This document shows, in pieces, positions 24,420 to 33,314 of a stretch of 64,000 nucleotides of DNA. Below the pieces are notes generated by a model that had not been told where the DNA came from, made no database searches, and saw only the letters and a list, made by a program, of their open reading frames with translations. The translations under genes and the position numbers were made by a program. Positions within the stretch are counted from its first letter, which is position 1; every line of letters begins with the position of its first letter. Location of the stretch: assembly GCA_965246925.1 (NCBI GenBank), contig OZ251994.1, positions 1,860,001 to 1,924,000 on the forward strand, given 5' to 3'. Source of the stretch: JANPPS01 sp965246925 (GTDB lineage Bacteria; Pseudomonadota; Alphaproteobacteria; Acetobacterales; Acetobacteraceae).

Positions 24420-25457
24420 GTGCCCGACGCCGATCTTCACGCGACCCTGCTGACGCTCGATACCCACGTGGACATCCCGTGGCCGACCGGGGTGGATCCG
24501 TTCGAACCGTCGGAGCGGCTGTTGGAATTTCCGAAGATGGTGCAGGGCGGGTTGTGGGCGGCGTGCGTGGCCGCGTATGTGCCGCAAGGGCCGCGGACGC
24601 AAGAAGGGTGGGAGGCGGCCACGACGCGGGCGTTGGCGATGCTGGACGCGATCGGGGGCTACGGACGGACCGCAAACGGGATCACCGCCCGCATCGCCGG
24701 GAGCGCGGATGAGGTGACCGAGGCGCATAGGGTGGGTGCGCTGGCGATCATTCCGGTGGTGGAGAACGGGCATGCGATGGGGGAGGACCTTGGCATGCTG
24801 GGCGTGTTCCATGCCAAGGGTGCGCGCTACATGACCCTCACACATAACGGGCATAACGCGCTGGCGGATAGCAGCAATCCACGGGCGGATCTGGGTGATG
24901 CGGAGACGCTGCATCACGGGCTGAGCGGGCTTGGGCGGGAGGCGGTGGCGGAGATGAACCGGCTGGGCATGCTGATCGACATCAGCCATGTATCGAAGCA
25001 GGCCGCGATGCAGGCGGCGATGTTGTCCAAGGTGCCGGTGGTGGCGACACACTCGTGCATCCGCACAATTTGTGACGTGCCGCGCAACGTGGACGATCAG
25101 ATGCTGGATGCGCTGCGGGATACCGGGGGCATGGTGAACATCACCGCGGTGCCATCCTTCGTGAAGTGGAAGTCGAAGGCGGACGCGGTCACGGTGGCGG
25201 ATTATTGCGACCATATCGACTATGTCGTGCAGCGCATCGGGCTCGCGCATTGCGGCATCAGCTCGGATTTTGACGGTGGCGGTGGGTTCAGTGGTTGGAA
25301 GGACGCGTCGGAGAGCGGCAATTTGACGGCCGAGCTGATCCGCCGCGGCTACGGCCCGGCGCAACTAGCGGCGCTGTGGGGCGGTAATTTTCTTCGGCTA
25401 ATGCGACAGGCGGAGGACGTGGCGGCGGGCGCGCCGTTGCGGGAAGAGGCGCTGTAG
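24420..25457 (+). CDS. Membrane dipeptidase family (peptidase M19)
   Basis: Zinc metallopeptidase related to renal dipeptidase, hydrolysing dipeptides including D-residue-containing ones. Predicted ligands follow the family: H16 and D18 (DTHVDI), E115 (VVENGHAM, bridging), H190 (DISHVS) and H211 (VVATHS), with the substrate aspartate in SSDFDGGGG. No signal peptide is present, so it is probably cytoplasmic. The GTG start is preceded by AGGAGG. At 345 aa the length is normal. It is followed after one base by the SPFH gene. Confidence 0.92.
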   Translation: MPDADLHATLLTLDTHVDIPWPTGVDPFEPSERLLEFPKMVQGGLWAACVAAYVPQGPRTQEGWEAATTRALAMLDAIGGYGRTANGITARIAGSADEVTEAHRVGALAIIPVVENGHAMGEDLGMLGVFHAKGARYMTLTHNGHNALADSSNPRADLGDAETLHHGLSGLGREAVAEMNRLGMLIDISHVSKQAAMQAAMLSKVPVVATHSCIRTICDVPRNVDDQMLDALRDTGGMVNITAVPSFVKWKSKADAVTVADYCDHIDYVVQRIGLAHCGISSDFDGGGGFSGWKDASESGNLTAELIRRGYGPAQLAALWGGNFLRLMRQAEDVAAGAPLREEAL

Positions 25458-25458
25458 C

Positions 25459-26379
25459 ATGAGATTCGACACGCTCAGTTCCGTCCTCGTCGTGCTGGCC
25501 GTAGTGGTCGTGATCGGGGTGGCGCTGGGCGTGCGGACCGTGCCGCAGGGTCAGGTCTGGACGGTGGAGCGGTTTGGCGCGTTCACACGGTTGCTGCAGC
25601 CCGGGCTCAATCTCATGCTGCCGCTGGTGGAACGGGTCGGACACAAGATGAACGTGCAGGAGATCGTAAACGATATCCCGGAGCAGGCCGTGATCACGCG
25701 TGACAACGCGGCGGTGATGGTGGACGGGATCATGTATTACCGCGTGCTCGACCCGGCAAAGGCCGCTTATGGCGCGCAGAACTTGGTGCAGGCGCTGACG
25801 AGCATGGCGATGACCAATATCCGGAGCGTGATCGGCGCCATGGATCTGGACGGGGCGCTGTCGGGCCGGGAGGAGATCAACGCCAAGTTGCTGGCGACGC
25901 TAGATCACGCGACCGCGCCGTGGGGCGTGAAGGTGAGCCGGGTGGAGCTGCGCAAGATCGAGCCGCCGGAGAACCTGGTGCGGGCGATGAATTTGCAGAT
26001 GACGGCCGAGCGGGAGCGGCGGGCGACGGTGGCGCGGGCGATGGGTGAGCGGGAGGCCGCGGTGGCGCGGGCGGAGGGGCAGAAGCAGGCGACGGTGCTG
26101 GAGGCCGAAGCCCGGCTCGAGGCGGCGATGAAGGACGCGGCGGCGCGGGAGCGCCTGGCGGAAGCGGAGGCGAACGCCACCCGCTCGGTCGCGGCTGCGG
26201 CCGTAGGGGATGGGGCAGAGGCGCTGCGGTATTTCATTGCACAAAAGTACGTGGATGCGATCAGCATGCTGGCGGCGAACCCGAGCGGGCGAACGCTGGT
26301 GATCCCGGTCGAGACTGGGGCGCTGGCTGGCGGGATTACGCAGGCGATCGAGGCGATGCGCATGGGGCCGCAGCCGTGA
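25459..26379 (+). CDS. SPFH/Band 7 (stomatin/QmcA-like) membrane protein
   Basis: A membrane-anchored scaffold protein that forms large oligomers in microdomains. One N-terminal membrane segment (VLVVLAVVVVIGVALGV, about 9-25) is followed by the band 7 domain (VPQGQVWTVERFGAFTRLLQPGLNLMLPLVERV through RVELRKIEPPENLVRAMNLQMTAERERRA) and an Ala/Glu/Arg-rich coiled coil (about 180-240). It overlaps the following NfeD-like gene by four bases. Stomatin-NfeD gene pairs are a known conserved arrangement, and the two proteins probably act together in membrane quality control. Confidence 0.92.
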   Translation: MRFDTLSSVLVVLAVVVVIGVALGVRTVPQGQVWTVERFGAFTRLLQPGLNLMLPLVERVGHKMNVQEIVNDIPEQAVITRDNAAVMVDGIMYYRVLDPAKAAYGAQNLVQALTSMAMTNIRSVIGAMDLDGALSGREEINAKLLATLDHATAPWGVKVSRVELRKIEPPENLVRAMNLQMTAERERRATVARAMGEREAAVARAEGQKQATVLEAEARLEAAMKDAAARERLAEAEANATRSVAAAAVGDGAEALRYFIAQKYVDAISMLAANPSGRTLVIPVETGALAGGITQAIEAMRMGPQP

Positions 26380-26822
26380 TGGACGGGACGGTGTGGATCA
26401 TCGCGGGGCTGCTGGCGTGCGGTGCCGAGATGCTGCTGCCCGGCGTATTCCTGCTGCCGGTCGGGGCTGCGGCGGTGCTGACCGGGGCTGGGGTGCGCTG
26501 GTTCGGGGTGGGCGGCGGCGGGGAGTGGCTGCTGTTTTCGGCATCGATGATTGTCTTTGTCCTGATGGCGTGGCGCGTGCGGCGGCGGCCGGCGGATCGA
26601 TTGAACGGCCCGCAGGCAGGGCTTGTGGGGACGACTTGCTACTCGTTAGGGTTTCTGGGTGCGGAGGGGCGCGTGTCACTGGGGGACGGAGCTTGGACGG
26701 CGCGGCTTGCAGGTGGCCTGATTGCCGTGGAATCCGGGGCGGCGTTGCGGGTGATTGGTTTAGACGGGACGACTCTTTTGGTGAGTCCGGTCGAGTCGCC
26801 GGAAACGGTGGGCGCAGCTTAA
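26376..26822 (+). CDS. NfeD-like membrane protein
   Basis: A 148-aa protein with two hydrophobic segments (VWIIAGLLACGAEMLLPGVFLLPVGAAAVLTGAGV and WLLFSASMIVFVLMAWRV) followed by an OB-fold domain (GLVGTTCYSLGFLGAEGRVSLGDGAWTARLAGG through LRVIGLDGTTLLVSPV). This is the short NfeD form without the serine protease domain. Overlap with the SPFH gene indicates translational coupling and a partner role. Start may be GTG 26376 or ATG 26379. Confidence 0.86.
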   Translation: MMDGTVWIIAGLLACGAEMLLPGVFLLPVGAAAVLTGAGVRWFGVGGGGEWLLFSASMIVFVLMAWRVRRRPADRLNGPQAGLVGTTCYSLGFLGAEGRVSLGDGAWTARLAGGLIAVESGAALRVIGLDGTTLLVSPVESPETVGAA

Positions 26823-26879
26823 CTGGCGCTTAACATTCTTGGCGTATTGTCAGGATGAGCATGGGCTTAAGGAATTTCG

Positions 26880-27533
26880 ATGAGTTGGCTGATCGCTCTA
26901 TTGGTGATTGTGGTCGCGGTTGCGGTGGGCGCAGTGGTCGTGATCTTCAGTGCGCGCCGGGTGATGGCGCTACAGGCGCAGCTCAATCAGGCGCAGCTGG
27001 CGCTGGAGGGCGCGAACAATCGGCTAGAGCAGGCGAAGTCCCGCCTGGCGCTGCTGTCGAACACGGACCCGGTTACCGGTCTGCTGGTCCGGCATGTGGT
27101 TGTGGAACGGTTTCAGCTATCGCTGGCGCTCGCCCGGAGCGAGGGGGTCATGTTCGGCATCGTGGTCTTGCAGTTGAGTGATTTTGAGTCGCAGGCTGAC
27201 CGGCATGGGCGGGATATCGCCAACAAGCTGTTGGTGGGCGTGGCGGAGCGGTTGCGCGCGACGGTTACGGAGACCGAGACGGTGGGCCGGGTACGGGAGC
27301 AGGAGTTTGCGGTGCTGATCCCGATTCTTCATGACATCGGTGAGATCGATACGATCGCGACGCAGCTGCGAGAGGCGTTGCTGCCGCCGTTCAAGGTTTC
27401 GGGTAACCTGCAGACGTTCTCATTGGCGGTGCACAGCGGCTCGGCGGTTTATCCGCGGGATGGGGAGGACTGGCCCAGCATGCTGAAGACGGTCGATGAG
27501 CGGCTACGTTCGAACAGGATACTGCTGCATTAG
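26880..27533 (+). CDS. Membrane protein with degenerate GGDEF domain
   Basis: One N-terminal membrane segment (LIALLVIVVAVAVGAVVVIFS, residues 4-24), a short coiled coil (MALQAQLNQAQLALEGANNRLEQAKSRL), then a GGDEF-like domain recognisable from TDPVTGLLVRHVVVERF, DIANKLLVGVAERLRATVTETETVGRVREQEFAVLI and AVYPRDGEDWPSMLKTVDERL. The active-site GGDEF is replaced by REQEF, so diguanylate cyclase activity is not expected; degenerate domains can bind GTP or c-di-GMP, or act by contact. The ATG is preceded by AAGGAA. Its end overlaps the convergent aminotransferase by four bases. Confidence 0.78.
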   Translation: MSWLIALLVIVVAVAVGAVVVIFSARRVMALQAQLNQAQLALEGANNRLEQAKSRLALLSNTDPVTGLLVRHVVVERFQLSLALARSEGVMFGIVVLQLSDFESQADRHGRDIANKLLVGVAERLRATVTETETVGRVREQEFAVLIPILHDIGEIDTIATQLREALLPPFKVSGNLQTFSLAVHSGSAVYPRDGEDWPSMLKTVDERLRSNRILLH

Positions 27534-28654
27534 GCCATGGCGGCGGTCAGGGCGTCGCAGACTTGGTTGGCTTGCGCAACTGACAGATCGGGGTGAATGG
27601 GTAGGGCCATGATGCGGGTGGACAGGTTTTCGGCGATGGGGAGTGCGGTCCCATCATGCGCGCTGGCGTAGGCGGGTTGGTGATGGAGCGGCTTCGGGTA
27701 ATAGATGGCGGTGGGCACGCCAACCTGTTTTAGGCTCGATTGGACGCGGTCCCGGGTGTGGCTGTTTGGCAAAAGGACGGCGTAGATGGCCCAGGCGCTT
27801 GTGCTGTTCGGCACACGGACGGGGGTGGTGACGATGTTGCCGAGCCGGCGATCATAGAGCTGGGCGATACGTTCTCGGGTGACGAGTTCCTCATCGAACA
27901 CGTCCAATTTGGCCAGCAAGATGGCGGCTTGCATGGTGTCGAGCCGCCCGTTCATACCGGTGCGGAGCACGTCGTAGCGGGTCGTGCCTTCGCCGTGGGA
28001 GCGGAGTGAGCGGTATAGGGCGGCACGGGCCGGGTCATCGGTGAACAGGGCGCCGCCATCACCGTAAGCGCCGAGCGGCTTGCTCGGAAAAAAGCTGGTA
28101 GCCGTCGCGTGAGCTTGGGTGCCGAGCTTGTGGCCGCCCAGGGTGGCGCCGAACGATTGGGCGAGGTCATCCAATAAAAACAGGTCCTCTTTCTCGGCGA
28201 TGCGGATCAGCTCAGGCCAGGCGGCGGGCTGCCCGAACAGATCGACGCCGACCACGGCGCGGGGGCGGAGACGGCCGGCCGCCCTGATATGGCGGATGCG
28301 GGATTGAAGGTGGACCGGGTCGACCTGGAAGGTATCCGGGTCCACGTCCACGAAGACGGGGGTGGCACCGAGCAGGAGGGGGACCTCGGCCGTGGCGGTA
28401 TAGGTGAAGGCCGGCAAGAAAACGGCGTCACCGGTTCCGATGCCTTCGGCCATCATGGCGATCTGCAGCGCGTCGGTGCCGGAGCTGACGCCGACGCAGT
28501 GCTTGGCACCGCAGTAATCGGCCAGGCGGTGCTCGAGCTCGGCGACCTCTGGGCCAAGCACGAATTGACAGTGGGCCAGCACTGCGTCCAGGCGCGGGCG
28601 AAGGATGGGGGCGAGCCGGGCCTGCTGTGCTTTCAGGTCGAGGAAAGGTATCAC
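27530..28654 (-). CDS. DegT/DnrJ/EryC1/StrS family sugar aminotransferase
   Basis: PLP enzyme that transfers an amino group to a nucleotide-linked keto sugar. The fold begins MIPFLDLKAQQARL; PLP contacts include SSGTDALQIAM, LLDDLAQSFGA (about 161-171) and the internal aldimine lysine K192 in SFFPSKPLGAYGDGGAL. The next gene upstream is a 4,6-dehydratase-like epimerase, so the pair probably converts UDP-GlcNAc to a 4-amino-4,6-dideoxy sugar, like PglF/PglE in bacillosamine synthesis. The acetyltransferase (PglD type) is not in this window. The product is inferred. Confidence 0.88.
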   Translation of the reverse strand: MIPFLDLKAQQARLAPILRPRLDAVLAHCQFVLGPEVAELEHRLADYCGAKHCVGVSSGTDALQIAMMAEGIGTGDAVFLPAFTYTATAEVPLLLGATPVFVDVDPDTFQVDPVHLQSRIRHIRAAGRLRPRAVVGVDLFGQPAAWPELIRIAEKEDLFLLDDLAQSFGATLGGHKLGTQAHATATSFFPSKPLGAYGDGGALFTDDPARAALYRSLRSHGEGTTRYDVLRTGMNGRLDTMQAAILLAKLDVFDEELVTRERIAQLYDRRLGNIVTTPVRVPNSTSAWAIYAVLLPNSHTRDRVQSSLKQVGVPTAIYYPKPLHHQPAYASAHDGTALPIAENLSTRIMALPIHPDLSVAQANQVCDALTAAMA

Positions 28655-28655
28655 G

Positions 28656-30593
28656 CTATTCTCCTGGCACCGCGACGGTCTGGCCTTCGGGCAGATGCCG
28701 AAACTCGGGGATCATGCGGGCGAGCAGGGCTAGGGCGGCCTCGGTTTGGCCGGCCAGGCAGGCGGCCTCAATCTCATCGATGGCGCGTCCTACGAGCGCG
28801 GGATCGGCTTCGCGCGGGACGGCCATCAGCAGGCCGGGGTAGCCGGTGGGGGTGGGCGGTTCCTCGCCGTGAAACAGCTCTTCGTACAGTTTCTCGCCGG
28901 GGCGGAGGCCCGTGTATTCGATAGCGATGCCGGGTCCGTCCGCGCCGTCTTCGAGGACGCGCTGGCCCGCGAGCCGGATCATGTGCCGGGCGAGGTCGGC
29001 GATGCGGACGGGTTCGCCCATGTCCAGCACGAAAATGCCGCCCTGCAAGCCGGTGGGCAGGGCTGCATCTTGCACGCCGAGCACGCTGGCTTGCAAGACG
29101 AGGCCGACGGCTTCGCGCACGGTCATGAAGTATCGCTCTATATCGGGGTGGGTAACGGTGAGCGGGCCGCCGCGCTCGAGCTGCCGGCGAAAGAGGGGGA
29201 CGACGGAGCCGGTGCTGCCGAGGACGTTGCCGAAGCGGACGGTTACGCAGCGCATGCCACCGGTTGCGCGGGCGGGCGGGCGCGCGCTGATGTCCAGGGC
29301 CTGGCAGTAGCGCTCGGCCAAGCGCTTCGAGGCGCCCATGACGGAGCTGGGGTTCACGGCTTTATCGGTTGAGATCAGCACCATCGCCTGGGCGCCCACC
29401 GCCCGCGCCGCGTCCGCCACGTGCCGGGTGCCGACGGCATTGGTAAGCAGGCCTTCCAGTGGATTGGCCTCGACGATCGGCACGTGTTTCAGACCGGCCG
29501 CGTGGAAAATGAGCTCGGGGCGAATCTGGTGAAACAGAGTTTGAATGCGGGCGCGGTCGCGGACGTCGGCGATGGCGGCGCGCCGGGTAAGATTGGGGTG
29601 GGACTCTCGTAGTTCGAGGTCGATTTGCCACAGTGCGTACTCGCCGTTGTCCAGCAACACAAGCTCGGCTGGGTGCAATCCGGCCAGCTGGCGGGCGAGT
29701 TCGGAGCCGATCGTGCCGCCAGCGCCAGTGACTAGCACGCGGCGCCCGGTGACGAGCTGGGCCATGCGGTCCCGGTCGAGCGGGACTTGCGGGCGGTTCA
29801 GGAGGTCCTCGATCACTACGGGGGCGAGTTCGAGCCTGGCCGCCTGGGGTTTCTGCAGAGCGGTGGGGCGGGGAGCGCGGCGCACGGGGATGCCGGCGTC
29901 GTCGGCAGCCGATAGGAGCCGGGTGAGGGCGGGGCCGCCAAAATCCGGTTGAGTGACGACGATCATGGCCGGTGGCGTCCCGTCATCGCGGAGGCGGGCG
30001 AGGACGGTTGGCGCGTCGGCAATGGAGCCCAAGATGGTGTGGCCGTGGATGCGGCGCGCTTCCTGCCCGGTGCGCATGGAAAGTAGGCCCAGCACGCGAA
30101 AGTCCCGTCCTTGACCCCAATTGAGTGCGCGGAGGAACAGGTCCGCGCCGTCGCCCGCGCCTACGAGCAGCACAGGCTGTGCGTCGGTGGCGCGGCGGGT
30201 GCCGCGCTGGGCGAGGCGGATGCGGTAGATGACGCGCGGGGTGCCGAGTACCACGAGCAGCACGAGGGCATGGACGACAGGAAAGGTGGGGGTGGGTAGC
30301 GGAAAGCCGGCGAAGGTGAGCAGCAATGCGAACAGGATGGCGCTGGCGACGGCGCTGCCGGCCAGACCCAGCAGCTCCTCTAGTCCGGCGAAGCGCCAAT
30401 ATTGCTGGGGCATACGGAACCATAGCCCGGCGAAAAGCAGGGTGACCGCGCCGCCGCCGATAAACCAGAGCGGGCGCAGGAGGCCACCCGCCGGGTCGGC
30501 GATGAAACGGGCAAACGGGGTCGCGATGGCGGCGAGCGCGCCGTCGAGAAGGACGTTGAGGAAGATGCGGTTGACCGCGCGGTGCAGAGCCAT
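28656..30593 (-). CDS. Membrane-bound nucleoside-diphosphate-sugar 4,6-dehydratase (CapD/PglF/WbpM-like)
   Basis: A 645-aa protein. Four hydrophobic segments fill the first ~120 residues, a Rossmann-like domain follows (QPVLLVGAGDGADLFLRAL), and the catalytic extended-SDR domain begins at VLVTGAGGTIGSELARQL. VLISTDKAVNPSSVMGASKRLAERYC shows Met in place of the usual catalytic Tyr, as in the WbpM/PglF dehydratases, and LRPGEKLYEELF completes the family signature. The enzyme would form a UDP-4-keto-6-deoxy-HexNAc, feeding the adjacent aminotransferase. I start at ATG 30593 (MALHRAVNRIF); the longer frame overlaps the preceding transporter gene. Confidence 0.9.
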   Translation of the reverse strand: MALHRAVNRIFLNVLLDGALAAIATPFARFIADPAGGLLRPLWFIGGGAVTLLFAGLWFRMPQQYWRFAGLEELLGLAGSAVASAILFALLLTFAGFPLPTPTFPVVHALVLLVVLGTPRVIYRIRLAQRGTRRATDAQPVLLVGAGDGADLFLRALNWGQGRDFRVLGLLSMRTGQEARRIHGHTILGSIADAPTVLARLRDDGTPPAMIVVTQPDFGGPALTRLLSAADDAGIPVRRAPRPTALQKPQAARLELAPVVIEDLLNRPQVPLDRDRMAQLVTGRRVLVTGAGGTIGSELARQLAGLHPAELVLLDNGEYALWQIDLELRESHPNLTRRAAIADVRDRARIQTLFHQIRPELIFHAAGLKHVPIVEANPLEGLLTNAVGTRHVADAARAVGAQAMVLISTDKAVNPSSVMGASKRLAERYCQALDISARPPARATGGMRCVTVRFGNVLGSTGSVVPLFRRQLERGGPLTVTHPDIERYFMTVREAVGLVLQASVLGVQDAALPTGLQGGIFVLDMGEPVRIADLARHMIRLAGQRVLEDGADGPGIAIEYTGLRPGEKLYEELFHGEEPPTPTGYPGLLMAVPREADPALVGRAIDEIEAACLAGQTEAALALLARMIPEFRHLPEGQTVAVPGE

Positions 30594-30603
30594 CGTGGGC
30601 GGT

Positions 30604-31530
30604 CTATAGCCCAGGTGGGGCGGTTGCCATACCGCTGAGCCAGCATTCCACCAGGCGGCCATCCCTGTGCAGGCCCTCGGGTGCCCGCACTTGGCAGTCC
30701 GGGATGGCGATGTTGCAGCGCGGATGGAAGCGGCAACCGGGCGGGATGTGCGCGGGGTCCGGCACCGTATCACCCAGGCCGGGGTCCGGCAGACCCAGTC
30801 CTGGCTCTGGTGTCAGAACGCTGGCCAGCAGCGCCCGCGTGTAGGGGTGGCGGGGCGTGCCGAACAGCTCATCGACCGGCGCCTGTTCCACGATGCGGCC
30901 GAGGTACATGACGGCGACCTCGGTCGCGATGTGCTCCACGACGGCGAGGTTGTGGCTGATGAAGACGAGAGTGAGATTCAGTTCTTGCCGCAGCTCCGCC
31001 AGAAGATTGAGGATTTGGGCTTGGACGGAAACATCGAGCGCGCTGGTGGGTTCGTCGCAGATGACCACGCGCGGCCCGGCGACGAGTGCGCGAGCGATGG
31101 CGACACGCTGGCGCTGTCCGCCGCTGAGTTCGCGGGGCAGTCGGCTGGCGGTCGCCGGGCTGAGGCCGACGCGGTCCAGCATGGCCGTGACCGGCGCCGC
31201 GACGTCCCATCTGCCCTGAGCCCGAAGCGGAAGCGCCACGATGTCGCGCACGCGCTGACGGGGGTTGAGGGAGGCATAAGGGTCTTGAAACACCGGTTGG
31301 ATCAGCTGCGCGCGAGCCCTGCGGTCCATGCGGTCCAGCCTCTGGCCGTCCACCAGCACCTCGCCGCTTGTGGGGGCAAGCAGGCCTAGGATGAGGCGGG
31401 CCAGCGTGCTTTTGCCGCAGCCGCTTTCGCCCACGATGCCCAGAACGCTGCCGGACGAGACCTGCAGGCTGACGCCGTCCACGGCGCGGACAAGGCCGAA
31501 GCTGCGGTGCAGGTTTTGCACGTCAATCAA
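30604..31530 (-). CDS. Peptide/oligopeptide ABC transporter ATP-binding protein (DppF/OppF type)
   Basis: Second ATPase of a peptide importer. Walker A GESGCGKST, Q-loop VFQDPYASLNPRQ, signature LSGGQRQRVAIARAL, Walker B VVICDEPTSALD and the H-loop FISHNL are intact. The C-terminal extension with CRFHPRCNIAIPDC is the family's cysteine cluster (oligo_HPY region; iron-sulfur or zinc binding in some members). TTG 31530 is chosen: LIDVQNLHRSF is where the domain starts and the codon overlaps the stop of the upstream ATPase gene by eight bases. An upstream extension would be out of context. Confidence 0.87.
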   Translation of the reverse strand: MIDVQNLHRSFGLVRAVDGVSLQVSSGSVLGIVGESGCGKSTLARLILGLLAPTSGEVLVDGQRLDRMDRRARAQLIQPVFQDPYASLNPRQRVRDIVALPLRAQGRWDVAAPVTAMLDRVGLSPATASRLPRELSGGQRQRVAIARALVAGPRVVICDEPTSALDVSVQAQILNLLAELRQELNLTLVFISHNLAVVEHIATEVAVMYLGRIVEQAPVDELFGTPRHPYTRALLASVLTPEPGLGLPDPGLGDTVPDPAHIPPGCRFHPRCNIAIPDCQVRAPEGLHRDGRLVECWLSGMATAPPGL

Positions 31531-32506
31531 GGTGGCATAGCGCCGTATGGTCCGGCCCCCGTTCGCGCAGAGGTACGGTGGAGGCGCAGATGGGCATGGC
31601 TGCGGGGCAGCGGTCCCGGAAGGCGCAGCCGATGAAGCCCGGACCGATACGAGGAACCGCCCCGGGAATGCCGCGCAGCGCCCCCCTTTGGCCGGGCACC
31701 GGCACGCTGGCGAGAAGGCCCTGCGTGTAGGGATGCGCTGGACGGGCAAAAAGCGTGGCGACCGGGGCCTGCTCTACGATCTCGCCGGCATACATCACGC
31801 TGACCCGGTCGGCGGTGCGGGCGACGACGCCGAGGTCGTGGGTGATCAGCAAGATTCCGAGCCCGCCGGTGGCCTGCAGGCTGCGCAGAAGGCGGAGGAT
31901 GCCGGCCTGGACCGTGACGTCGAGCGCGGTGGTGGGTTCGTCCGCGATCAGCAGCGCCGGGCCGCAGATCAGGGCCATGGCGATCATCACCCGCTGCCGC
32001 AGCCCGCCCGAGAGATGATGCGGATACTGGCCGAGCCGTAGGCTGGGCGCCGAGACTCCGACCCGGGCCAGCATGCCGGCGGCGCGCACCATGGCCTCAT
32101 CCTGGGTGCCGCCCCGGTGCCGGCGAAAGACCTCCGTCAGTTGCGCACCGATGGTGAAGGCGGGGTCTAGGCTGGTCATCGGCTCCTGGAAGATCATGCC
32201 GATGCGATCCCCGCGCAGACGGCTGGCCTGTGCGGCAAGGAGATCCTGGCCCAGAAAGCGCAGCCGCCCTGCCCGGCGCACCGCGCCTGGGGGTAACAGG
32301 CCCATGATTGCCAGCGCGGTAAGGGATTTGCCGCAGCCGCTTTCACCCACGAGGCCATGCGTCTCACCGGACGTGACCTGGAGGGAGATGCCGCGCACGG
32401 GCTCGAGCCCGCAGAGGCTGACGTGCAGGCCGGCGATGTCCAGTACGGAATCTGGCACGGAATCTGGCACGGGATTTCGCACCGGATTTCGCATGGGATC
32501 AGGCAC
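31523..32506 (-). CDS. Peptide/oligopeptide ABC transporter ATP-binding protein (DppD/OppD type)
   Basis: First ATPase of the importer, 327 aa. Walker A GESGCGKSL, Q-loop IFQEPMTSLDP, signature LSGGLRQRVMIAMAL, Walker B LLIADEPTTALD, H-loop ITHDL, and the C-terminal cysteine-containing segment CAFRDRCPAAMPIC are present. The N-terminus PDPMRNPVRNPVPDSVPDSVLD is encoded by five tandem 12-base units, each holding an in-frame GTG or ATG, so the start is ambiguous; the GTG at 32506 is the longest. It overlaps both neighbouring genes. Confidence 0.87.
   Translation of the reverse strand: MPDPMRNPVRNPVPDSVPDSVLDIAGLHVSLCGLEPVRGISLQVTSGETHGLVGESGCGKSLTALAIMGLLPPGAVRRAGRLRFLGQDLLAAQASRLRGDRIGMIFQEPMTSLDPAFTIGAQLTEVFRRHRGGTQDEAMVRAAGMLARVGVSAPSLRLGQYPHHLSGGLRQRVMIAMALICGPALLIADEPTTALDVTVQAGILRLLRSLQATGGLGILLITHDLGVVARTADRVSVMYAGEIVEQAPVATLFARPAHPYTQGLLASVPVPGQRGALRGIPGAVPRIGPGFIGCAFRDRCPAAMPICASTVPLRERGPDHTALCHLD
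32446..32505. repeat. Five tandem 12-bp units at the 5' end of the dppD-like gene
   Basis: Units at 32446, 32458, 32470, 32482 and 32494 (CGGAATCTGGCA, CGGAATCTGGCA, CGGGATTTCGCA, CCGGATTTCGCA, TGGGATCAGGCA) encode four-residue repeats of the PVRNP/PVPDS kind. Two adjacent units are identical, which points to recent duplication. Confidence 0.8.
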
Positions 32507-33314
32507 GCCGGGTCCTCAGCAGGTCCTGCACGCCGTCCCCTAGCAGGTTGATACCTAGAACGAGGGTGAATAGCGCGAGGCCGGGGATGGCGATGACCCA
32601 GGGCTCGAAGAACATATAATCACGGCCCTCGGCGATCATGAGACCCCAGCTTGGCAAGGGCGCGGGCACGCCCAGACCGAGGAAGGACAGCACGGCTTCC
32701 AGCAGGATCGCCAGTGCGATTTCTAGGGTCATGACCACCGCCAGGAAGGGGGCGACGTTGGGCAGTATTTCGCGAAGCAGGATATGCGCCGTGCTGGCGC
32801 CGGCGGCGCGGGCGGCGGCGATGTAGTCGAGCGTACGGATTTGCATGGTGGTGACGCGTGCCACGACGGCGAACCTGTCCCATAGCAGCAGGCCCAGCGT
32901 GAGCACGACGACGGTGAGCGAGCTGCCGATCGCCGAGACGACGGCGAGGGCCACCAGGATGAACGGCAGGCTGAGGCGGCAGGTGATGATGAACATGACG
33001 AGGTCATCGATGAAACCGCCGAAATAGCCGCCGATCACCCCGAGTGTCACGCCGATCAGACCGCTGGTGAGCGCGGCGGCGGTGCCGATCAGCACCGAAA
33101 TCCGCGCGCCATACACGAGCCGGGCCAGGTAGTCCCGCCCCAGTTGATCCGTGCCGAGCCAGTGCGCCGGCGTTCCGCCCAGCCAAGCCGGCGGTTGCAG
33201 CCGCTGCATGATGTCCTGGGCGAACGGATCCTGCACGAAAGCGGGGCCGATGATGGCGGCGAGGAGGGCGACGCCGACAATCAGGGCACCGATGGCGGCG
33301 GCAAGCCGTCTCAT
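32499..33314 (-). CDS. Peptide ABC transporter permease (DppC/OppC type)
   Basis: Inner-membrane permease of 271 aa beginning MRRLAAAIGALIVGVALLAAIIGPAF, followed by the family segment HWLGTDQLGRDYLARLVYGARISVLIG and the EAA loop AARAAGASTAHILLREILPNVAP. Five to six hydrophobic segments are visible. ATG 33314 overlaps the stop of the DppB-like gene (ATGA), so translation is coupled. It pairs with the DppB-type permease to form the peptide channel. Confidence 0.9.
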   Translation of the reverse strand: MRRLAAAIGALIVGVALLAAIIGPAFVQDPFAQDIMQRLQPPAWLGGTPAHWLGTDQLGRDYLARLVYGARISVLIGTAAALTSGLIGVTLGVIGGYFGGFIDDLVMFIITCRLSLPFILVALAVVSAIGSSLTVVVLTLGLLLWDRFAVVARVTTMQIRTLDYIAAARAAGASTAHILLREILPNVAPFLAVVMTLEIALAILLEAVLSFLGLGVPAPLPSWGLMIAEGRDYMFFEPWVIAIPGLALFTLVLGINLLGDGVQDLLRTRRA

